A stretch of 64,000 nt of DNA. Source: Gordius sp. MW1. Its lineage: Eukaryota > Nematomorpha > Gordioida > Gordea > Gordiidae. The DNA lies in contig OZ038527.1 in the NCBI GenBank assembly GCA_964036665.1, forward strand, positions 19,986,221 to 20,050,220, read 5' to 3'. Positions 60,701-64,000 of the stretch are shown here, piece after piece. The notes beneath the pieces were generated by a model. The model saw only the letters and a program-made list of their open reading frames with translations. It searched no databases and had not been told where the DNA came from. The first letter of the stretch is position 1, and every line of letters starts with the position of its first letter. The position numbers and the translations under genes were made by a program.

Positions 60701-63432
60701 CTTGTTGCTTTAATTTCTTACATATTATTATTAGGGATATTTAAAGATCTATGCACACATTATGGAACAGATTTAATTTCAATCAACGCTGATTAAATAT
60801 TTTTATCTGGTATTAGATATACGAGAGGGTTAGTCTTATACTGGGCCATAGACCGGAGCTGTTAGCCGCATTTTCGATATTCCTGCCGATGGAAACGCTT
60901 ATTAACCACAAATATTTAACCCAAAATATGGCCATGACCAACATACGAGTTTTTCTGAGAAAATTAGAGGTTAATGCTTAAAATATTCGTTTAACTTAAC
61001 TATACTTAAAAAATCTAATATTTGTAAATATTTAATGTACGAAATATATGTGCGACATTTTTAAGTATTTTATTTACCTTGCTTATATTTAATACTTAAC
61101 ATAAATGAAATTTCAAATTAATTATTTTTGATTGTGAAACTGAGCTTATTACTATTTAGATGCTTGCTTATCGTATACTATTCAGGTACATTTGGCCAAG
61201 ACGCCCGGGTTTTATCGCAAAACCGTGAGGAAGTTGAATAATTGGCGCCTATCTAATGGCACAACGAAAGAATTGTTTGCTCTCCTTGCGGGATGTGTAA
61301 AGGGTAACGCCTACTTAAAATCCGAAATGCAGAGGCTCTTCCCTGACTCTTCTCCACCCAAATTTAAGTAACACCTTTTGATTGTATCAATAGTAATATG
61401 TATAAATTAAATTCACATTATTATGGAAAAACGAATAAAAGCAATGAGATAGCACCTTACCCTGAATTCGTTAGAATGCTTTTGTGTTCTTTTTGCATTT
61501 GGACAGTACCATTTTTAATAATGGCATAGTAGTAACGAGTGTTATAGATTCTTTAATTTGATAACAATAGCTATTATATGCGGTTTTATGGCCCTACTAG
61601 GCAGTTTTTCAAAGAGCACATGCGATTTTACGTGAAACAACCTTAATTTAATCAGATTAGTTCGGTGTTTGTTGTGCATAAAGATATAATATCTTTAAAA
61701 ATATCAATTGAAAATATACAAATATTTGCAGAGTTGTTCTTGGGTACATTTTTGTAAAGCTATTGAAAAATTCTGATCATTCGGCTTATTAACTATTGTT
61801 TTAACGATATATGTCATACTGACCCAAGAAGTCAATGGACGTTGAACGTGTCACAAAGAGTATACTCTGAATTTGGAAATGTATCTGAGGTATAAAAATA
61901 GTCCCATGGGAAAACGGTCTCCTTTTAAAATGGGATTTTACATGCATTGACTTATTCGCCCCCTCTAATCTTAATAATGATCCTCGCTGAAGCACGCAAG
62001 CTTCAAAAATACAAGGCTTGGAGTCTAGTAATTTTATCCCAATAGTTTCCTCCTGTTCAGGGTTCTATGCAAAAATGGCGTTGGCTTTATTTAAAGAAAT
62101 AGGCTGGCGATCCACTCCCTCTAATAATTCCCCAATATCAAATATTTTTTGGATTCCTGGCCTCTTCCAAACGAGGATGATGTAGACATATTACTCATAT
62201 AATATTTTTTAATATTATTATTATTATAAAATTTTAGTATTTAATATTAAGCTTAGATATATATATCAATAGTCTAACTTAATCTCTCTCAAATTTTTTT
62301 GTAATGCTATGATCCCTCTATTTTTCTTTAGTTGTCACGAGGATGATTTCGAATTTATCGATTTAACGAATAAATCTCAACCCGCGCTAAAACGAACCCA
62401 CAAAAGATGTCAAGCAACAACGACGTCCCAACAACAGGCGGATGAAGATGACAATTTGGCTGGAACGACTTCATTCGAAGAGGATTTAGATTTGGAATTC
62501 GAAGATTTATCTCACCTTTTGGCTCCACCCGTCAAACATCCAAGCAATTTTTACGGAAATAGCAATTTGCACCTAGGCGGCAATAAGTTTTCAAAAACAA
62601 TCACATCAATGCAAATCGACGCGTTACCGTCAAATCACGCCTCCACAAATTTCGCCAAAGATCCCCCTAATGCATCGTTGTTCAATGCAAAAAAGTCTGG
62701 AATCGAGACACAAATTACTGTTAACGGGGTGGAAAGCTTTAGACTGCCCAAAAAGGAAGATCAAAATCTAAGTGGCGATAACAGGAACAAACGTTTAAAA
62801 ACCAACGCCAAAGACTCGTCTGTAAGTTGTAATGATAAATTAGAATGGTCTATTTAAGTATTGGGCTTATATAAGATTTAGATGCATTCCGACAAAAGTT
62901 ACTCTAGCTCCTTCAAATGACCTTTTGCTATAGCTTTAACGCCTCTTGGTTATGCGCTATAGCTTATAGCGTCTTTTGTGACTATGTGGTATATAGCCTC
63001 TAACGATATTTCCACATCACTAGTGTTAAGACCGCACTTAATGTCACGGTATTCATACAAAATAGCTTTTCCTTTTATAAGGGAGGGTGAGCGTTATGTT
63101 AAGATAGGGGTGATTTCTAGGCTCGCCTTTAGCACATCATATTCTACATGTTTCACTTATTTTTTCTTTTCAGGGGTTATAAAATTACAATTTATGCCTA
63201 AACCTTTATTCAGGTTCAAGTTCTTAACCCATTCTCCATTACGCGATTAGCCGATAATTCAACGAGCAGTAATATTCCCAAATCATCGACAGTTCGTACT
63301 TTTACCAAATTTAAGATAGTCCATGGCAAAATGGAAGACCACGTTCTCCAGCAAATTGATAAAAGCGGCGTAAAGACAAATTCTCCATCCGACCCATCCA
63401 ATCCTATCAACAAAGGCTCCTCGTCCCAAATC
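39683..63432 (+). CDS. GON4L: GON4L / gon-4 / Mute ortholog, 18 coding exons, 3' end beyond the window
   Basis: Joining 39683-39793, 39834-40046, 40083-40259, 40298-40328, 40374-40613, 41053-41310, 42475-42848, 48524-48671, 54517-54876, 55975-56691, 57147-57497, 58642-58819, 59371-59635, 60385-60525, 60817-60969, 61186-61367, 62332-62821 and 63214-63432 gives 1536 codons. Every junction is GT-AG and keeps phase. Landmarks of the GON4L family are [13 protein letters not shown] (about 96-108), [11 protein letters not shown] in exon 6, [14 protein letters not shown] (from 344), [14 protein letters not shown] (about 437-450), YPDLLPV (about 544), [10 protein letters not shown] (about 710), an Arg/Lys cluster in exon 12 and two PAH-type repeats (about 1142-1300). 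Known members are nuclear regulators: Mute sits at the Drosophila histone locus body and gon-4 controls gonadogenesis in C. elegans. The start codon follows an in-frame TAG at 39665. The C-terminal SANT region known in the family lies outside the window. Confidence 0.87.
39834..40046 (+). CDS. GON4L: GON4L-like exon 2
   Basis: It has 71 codons, beginning HLITDEQVV and ending [15 protein letters not shown], one of the best-conserved family blocks. Reading on without splicing gives a stop 36 nt later; removing the 36-nt intron restores the family order. Confidence 0.85.
40083..40259 (+). CDS. GON4L: GON4L-like exon 3
   Basis: It encodes '[16 protein letters not shown]' and then the acidic '[15 protein letters not shown]', which corresponds to the acidic DDSSDEEY block in vertebrates. 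Donor CAG|GTATTA, phase 0. Confidence 0.82.
40298..40328 (+). CDS. GON4L: GON4L-like exon 4, 31-nt microexon
   Basis: Exon 3 ends in phase 0, but the acidic block of exon 5 needs phase 1. A 31-nt exon between GTAG (acceptor at 40296-40297) and GTAAAC (donor at 40329) supplies exactly that shift and encodes [10 protein letters not shown]. The flanking introns are 38 and 45 nt, the same size class as introns 1 and 2. The call rests on phase and splice-site logic, not on family similarity. Confidence 0.7.
40374..40613 (+). CDS. GON4L: GON4L-like exon 5
   Basis: It contains '[18 protein letters not shown]' and '[19 protein letters not shown]', matching the acidic DDEDW..WL.GL.NDD block of the family. 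Acceptor TTTTAAAG, donor GTAATT, phases 1 and 1. The overlapping frame starting at 40380 is a shadow. Confidence 0.82.
41053..41310 (+). CDS. GON4L: GON4L-like exon 6
   Basis: It ends with '[20 protein letters not shown]' and '[11 protein letters not shown]', close to the family block [20 protein letters not shown] plus DRAV. Acceptor TTTCTGTGATAG after a pyrimidine-rich tract; a second in-phase acceptor at about 41087 is possible. Donor GTGAGT, phase 1. Confidence 0.82.
41311..42474 (+). other. GON4L-like intron 6
   Basis: 1164 nt. Its last third holds a minus-strand LINE 3' fragment that ends only tens of nucleotides before the acceptor. The first part (41390-41520) has two loose copies of 'aaggcaaaaccgaaaa' and is otherwise anonymous. 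Confidence 0.7.
41960..42420 (-). mobile_element. RTE-like LINE 3' fragment in intron 6
   Basis: Minus-strand reading gives the C-terminal part of an RTE-like reverse transcriptase: '[16 protein letters not shown]', '[17 protein letters not shown]' and '[18 protein letters not shown]', then '[12 protein letters not shown]' after a stop. It is truncated at its 5' end, as is usual for LINE insertions. It is related to, but not the same copy type as, the 29.4-32.2 kb element. Confidence 0.85.
42475..42848 (+). CDS. GON4L: GON4L-like exon 7
   Basis: The split codon with exon 6 gives [14 protein letters not shown]. Further on is '[14 protein letters not shown]', the most diagnostic gon-4 motif, and the exon ends 'KEVARVYL'. 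The chosen donor TTG|GTAGAA lies four codons before an in-frame stop and joins in phase to KEL of exon 8, reproducing the family order '(R)xCLKEL'. An alternative donor AGG|GTCTAT is two residues earlier-type but fits the family less well. Confidence 0.85.
43678..47010 (+). repeat. About 129-bp satellite array, roughly 26 units, with higher-order structure
   Basis: The unit contains 'gacaaatgtcataatcta', 'tgatgcgatttaaatt', a T run, 'ttgtgactcacta', 'tgtttttcacctttgaaat' and 'gtttagcggtcgcccag'. The start of 'gtcataa' recurs every 128-130 bp from 43681 to 46912. Diagnostic variants (tatgttta, tacattta, taaattta, taagtata, taacctatg; gagcttata, gagttta, gagccta) recur in the same order 904 bp apart: 44456/45360, 44584/45488, 44714/45617, 44842/45746, 44971/45875 and 45101/46005. 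That is a seven-unit higher-order repeat. There is no coding potential. Confidence 0.92.
47166..47497 (-). repeat. Inverted block of the same satellite, about 2.5 units
   Basis: Reverse-complement units carry the variants taaattta, tacattta and tatgttta in order toward the right end; the outermost unit shares 'ggggtaaatg' with the outermost unit on the left. It forms the right arm of the hAT-like element, so both arms can pair. Confidence 0.9.
48269..48426. mobile_element. GGGCGTAGCC hAT-type miniature element with perfect 8-bp TSD, in intron 7
   Basis: CATGGGCATAGCCAGCATTG to TGGCTACGCCCATG, flanked by the perfect direct repeat AATAGAGC (48261-48268 and 48427-48434). The inside includes 'gggcaaaatgatcg', 'ttagccataattttaat' and 'gcagtcgcccctccctgg' as in other members. 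It ends about 100 nt before exon 8. Confidence 0.92.
48524..48671 (+). CDS. GON4L: GON4L-like exon 8
   Basis: It begins [10 protein letters not shown] and includes '[16 protein letters not shown]', matching the family's '(F)xPxNLxxAMxLI' block, and ends 'PPPSKRK' plus one base. Acceptor GGGGGATAG, donor GTAAGC, phases 0 and 1. It is too short to stand out as an ORF and is isolated between two transposon-filled introns. Confidence 0.83.
49380..49642 (+). repeat. 5' LTR of the gypsy element (263 bp)
   Basis: It begins TG and ends CA. It contains two full copies of the 44-bp unit 'taatagcccctcgcttgtac' ... plus a third, diverged copy ('cgctggtatgcaaccatcgcc'). Confidence 0.9.
49645..49653 (+). 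other. Primer binding site of the gypsy element
   Basis: TGGTGACCC lies two bases after the 5' LTR and is complementary to the 3' end of tRNA-Trp. Only nine bases match before the sequence diverges into A-rich leader, and gag starts five bases later. Confidence 0.7.
49658..50452 (+). CDS. gag: gypsy gag (264 codons)
   Basis: Capsid/nucleocapsid precursor of the retrotransposon. The ATG follows the primer site directly. The C-terminal part has a Cys-His cluster, CWYHYRF...KCVQPC (C-x2-H-x9-C-x3-C), in place of the usual CCHC knuckle, as described for the CsRn1 clade. An Arg/Ser-rich stretch ('[14 protein letters not shown]') precedes it. The frame is open throughout. Confidence 0.85.
   Translation: MSTQPSDIEVKSETATYFKLPQFNNINPRSWFIQIEALFLVRKIKSEATKVGYLIEALPLEITIEIQDILQNMPDILPYTTMKAAIIDRTSQSDSARLRALLTTVELGDRTPSQLLPFMKNLVGTNSMDERVLKELWLEKLPKNMTGILAIVSDEQSLSKLAETADKIVETYHNSTCPIVNVVTEDESTRLREMIAKLTQEVQNLKISINRPRDRSNSRRRNPSTVRHPSAQIQPNILCWYHYRFKDKALKCVQPCAFNPPSTN
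50467..53537 (+). pseudogene. pol: gypsy pol, broken by two frameshifts and one stop
   Basis: Domain order: aspartic protease with DTGA at 50548-50559; reverse transcriptase with '[12 protein letters not shown]' and catalytic YLDD at about 51410-51421; RNase H (about 51820-52080); integrase with an HHCC zinc module (about 52420-52530) and a D,D-35-E core (about 52590-52900), ending with a short C-terminal tail. The frame changes just after the protease motif (about 50560) and again near 51580 after the reverse transcriptase, and a TGA at 51203-51205 interrupts it upstream of YLDD. In RNase H the usual catalytic Asp positions read TTVAS and TNHKPL, with Asp absent. The copy cannot make its own enzymes. 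Confidence 0.9.
53571..53877 (+). repeat. 3' LTR of the gypsy element (307 bp)
   Basis: It is 44 bp longer than the 5' LTR because it has three full copies of the 44-bp unit plus the diverged copy. Elsewhere only about six or seven small differences from the 5' LTR are visible. Confidence 0.9.
54016..54492. mobile_element. PIF/Harbinger-like miniature element, ends at the exon 9 acceptor region
   Basis: The left end TTAGGGCTTGTCTTAATA matches the complement of the right end, which is split: 'tattaagacaagc' before, and 'cctaa' after, the small insert at 54359-54479. A 3-bp TTA/TAA at the tips is consistent with a Harbinger-type target, but this is an inference. No coding sequence is present. 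Confidence 0.65.
54359..54479. mobile_element. 121-bp hAT miniature element nested in the 54016-54492 element
   Basis: Perfect 12-bp terminal repeats TAGAGAACTGCA and TGCAGTTCTCTA, almost identical to the hobo terminus (CAGAGAACTGCA). The flanking octamers AGACAAGC and AGGCATGC match at 6 of 8. Removing the element plus one octamer restores the host element's terminus 'gacaagccctaa'. The inside is built of 'cccgaacccgacccgacc' arms. Confidence 0.85.
54517..54876 (+). CDS. GON4L: GON4L-like exon 9
   Basis: It includes '[12 protein letters not shown]' (family YPELLPV) and '[14 protein letters not shown]' (family EDNLLALGL). Between them is a Cys/Arg-rich stretch ([18 protein letters not shown]). 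Acceptor GATACAG, donor CAG|GTAATT, phases 1 and 1. Sequence upstream of the acceptor in the same open frame is transposon-derived and not coding. Confidence 0.87.
54877..55974 (+). other. GON4L-like intron 9
   Basis: 1098 nt, AT-rich. A 62-codon frame at 55680-55868 was tested as an extra exon and set aside, because exon 9 joins exon 10 in phase without it. Confidence 0.65.
55975..56691 (+). CDS. GON4L: GON4L-like exon 10 (largest)
   Basis: 239 codons. The first ~70 residues ('[14 protein letters not shown]', '[16 protein letters not shown]') have no counterpart I recognise in vertebrates; then '[14 protein letters not shown]' matches the family LIxxxLLxCKTxxQL block. The rest is Thr/Pro/charged and of unknown role. 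Acceptor GGTAAG, donor GTTAGT. The acceptor just after GTAAG is forced by an in-frame TAA before it. Confidence 0.82.
57147..57497 (+). CDS. GON4L: GON4L-like exon 11
   Basis: It starts '[16 protein letters not shown]' and has a Lys/Gln-rich probable helix ('[20 protein letters not shown]'), then '[18 protein letters not shown]'. Acceptor CCATTTTCAG is strong; donor AAG|GTGTGA, phases 1 and 1. Assignment rests on phase, splice sites and open frame; residue similarity is weak here. Confidence 0.75.
57640..57752 (-). mobile_element. Partial GGGCGTAGCC miniature element in intron 11
   Basis: 'ttttgcccataattt', 'tttttggatttagaggggg', 'gcagccacccctacctgc', a C run and 'ttggctacgcccatg' correspond to one half of a typical copy; the other terminus is missing. 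Confidence 0.75.
58235..58434. mobile_element. 200-bp foldback miniature element in intron 11
   Basis: The 5' arm AGTGTTGTAAAAACGGCT plus 'tgttttgtttgatcgacc' pairs with the 3' arm 'ggtcgaccaaacaaaaccta' plus GCCGTTTTTACAACACT. The interior is also partly palindromic with repeated 'agtcgac'. A TA at both tips would suit a Tc1/mariner-type target. It is the intact reference for the copy split by the gypsy element. Confidence 0.88.
58642..58819 (+). CDS. GON4L: GON4L-like exon 12
   Basis: It encodes '[20 protein letters not shown]', a basic cluster that may be a nuclear localisation signal and resembles the family's 'KFRKPYVRRRPSKRR'. The second half is Ser/Lys-rich. Acceptor GTGTTAGCAG, donor AAA|GTATAA in phase 2, six codons before an in-frame stop region. 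Confidence 0.75.
59371..59635 (+). CDS. GON4L: GON4L-like exon 13
   Basis: It starts with a Gly/Lys-rich '[14 protein letters not shown]', then '[20 protein letters not shown]' and a Lys-rich helix. Acceptor ACAATTTAG, donor TTG|GTAATT, phases 2 and 0. Confidence 0.78.
60385..60525 (+). CDS. GON4L: GON4L-like exon 14 (PAH repeat 1, first half)
   Basis: '[20 protein letters not shown]' and '[12 protein letters not shown]' have the helix-helix pattern of a SIN3-type paired amphipathic helix (a first helix with spaced Leu/Val, then YxxFLxxL). Acceptor TTTTTTAG, donor CAG|GTTAAT, phase 0 on both sides. Confidence 0.82.
60817..60969 (+). CDS. GON4L: GON4L-like exon 15 (PAH repeat 1, second half)
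   Basis: '[19 protein letters not shown]' followed by 'SIFLP' is the third/fourth-helix part of a PAH domain (V..LL..HP.LL..F..FLP). The rest leads into the second repeat ('[12 protein letters not shown]'). Acceptor TGGTATTAG, donor GTTAAT, phase 0. Confidence 0.85.
61186..61367 (+). CDS. GON4L: GON4L-like exon 16 (PAH repeat 2)
   Basis: '[13 protein letters not shown]', '[16 protein letters not shown]' and '[13 protein letters not shown]' follow the PAH pattern again (Y...V..L, then L...L.G...L......LFP). Two tandem PAH repeats near this position are a feature of GON4L and Mute. Acceptor ACTATTCAG, donor AA|GTAACA, phase 2. Confidence 0.83.
61368..62331 (+). other. GON4L-like intron 16
   Basis: 964 nt of AT-rich sequence; I see no other feature. 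A minus-strand 64-codon frame at 61801-61995 is not gene-like. Confidence 0.6.
62332..62821 (+). CDS. GON4L: GON4L-like exon 17
   Basis: It starts '[16 protein letters not shown]', an acidic block placed right after the second PAH repeat as in the family. A Gln/Thr-rich part and a second acidic block ('[16 protein letters not shown]') follow, then a polar tail. Acceptor TTTTTCTTTAG, donor TCT|GTAAGT (ideal), phases 2 and 0. Confidence 0.83.
63214..63432 (+). CDS. GON4L: GON4L-like exon 18
   Basis: 73 codons, polar and Ser-rich ('[19 protein letters not shown]', '[16 protein letters not shown]'). Acceptor TTATTCAG, donor ATC|GTAAGT, phase 0 on both sides. No family similarity was recognised, so the call rests on splice sites and phase. 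The minus-strand frames over it are shadows. Confidence 0.72.
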
Positions 63433-64000
63433 GTAAGTTTTATAGGACCACAAATTGCATAGCAATTAATAGCAAAAAACTATTCGTTTATTTGTTCATA
63501 CATAGGCTACACCACTCCCAAACAGTTGTGACAAAATTGGCTGAATCGATCCTGGAAGGCATTGTTATCTTTATTGTATTTATACTCAAACGAGATCTAT
63601 CAGAATAAAAAATCCCCATTTTTAATTTTGTTAAATGAATGAAGCGAATCATGTTTTACTGTTGATTTGGTTATATGTTGGTACCTCTTTTTTAATGGTA
63701 TAGCCGGTCGAATAACAATAAGTCTCTTTAATGTATGAGAATACATTTGGCCAAAACTATCGATACGCCTATTGTTACAAATTCTCTTAGGAAATTGTTA
63801 ATTTAAAAATGCCAATTAATTTTTTATAATATGGATTAAGTTAAAAGATGTATGAGGCGAATGTAATATAATGGAAGAGAAATAATTACTCTCTGTGAAT
63901 TCAGTCCCACAGCTGTGGGGTGATGAGTTTCTTCACTCTTGATAGAGTAGAATCCAGGCCGAATTTTTGCCTAATATTGTAACTTAATAAAATTTCGCAG
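63433..64000 (+). other. GON4L-like intron 18, running to the window edge
   Basis: It starts GTAAGT. A fragment of the repeat module 'aaattgcatagcaattaat' lies at about 63452-63470, only about 20 nt after the donor. The window ends in 'aaaatttcgcag', which could be the acceptor of exon 19 exactly at the edge. Confidence 0.55.

Overview
This is a visibly AT-rich, repeat-dense window of animal nuclear DNA. Three things point to a protostome, most likely an arthropod. There is a CCHamide-type (bombesin-family) neuropeptide receptor, a group known from protostomes. Host introns are as short as 36-45 nt. The transposon mix (CsRn1/Kabuki-like Ty3/gypsy, hAT, Helitron and RTE-like elements) fits as well. 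I cannot name the species.

Layout. From 1 to 22 kb there is no convincing host gene. This part holds a complete non-autonomous Helitron (1772-3341), a composite tRNA-SINE/minisatellite block (4.2-6.1 kb), several hAT-like miniature elements and long stretches of anonymous AT-rich DNA. A single-exon CCHamide receptor gene lies on the plus strand at 22164-24782. From 25 to 39 kb there are more miniature elements, a decayed RTE-like LINE on the minus strand (about 29.4-32.2 kb), and an inverted-orientation relative of the 4.2-6.1 kb block.

The right 24 kb (39683 to the window end) is one plus-strand gene that simple ORF reading does not show as a unit: an ortholog of GON4L (gon-4 in C. elegans, mute in Drosophila). 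I rebuilt 18 coding exons. All 17 junctions are GT-AG and phase-consistent, giving 1536 codons, and the gene runs off the right edge. It carries the conserved gon-4 N-terminal blocks and two SIN3-type paired amphipathic helix (PAH) regions. Introns 1-4 are only 36-45 nt and enclose a 31-nt microexon, whereas introns 7 and 8 are about 5.7 and 5.8 kb because of transposons.

Transposons in those introns. Intron 7 holds the most unusual object: a 4.7-kb hAT-like long-inverted-repeat element with a perfect 8-bp target-site duplication. Its body is about 26 copies of a roughly 129-bp satellite with a 7-unit higher-order repeat, plus a short inverted block of the same satellite. Intron 8 holds a foldback element split by a 4.5-kb gypsy element with nearly identical LTRs but a broken pol. 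Next to it is a miniature element with a second one nested inside, and its end lies about 24 nt upstream of the exon 9 acceptor. Other LINE, hAT and foldback pieces sit in introns 6, 7 and 11.
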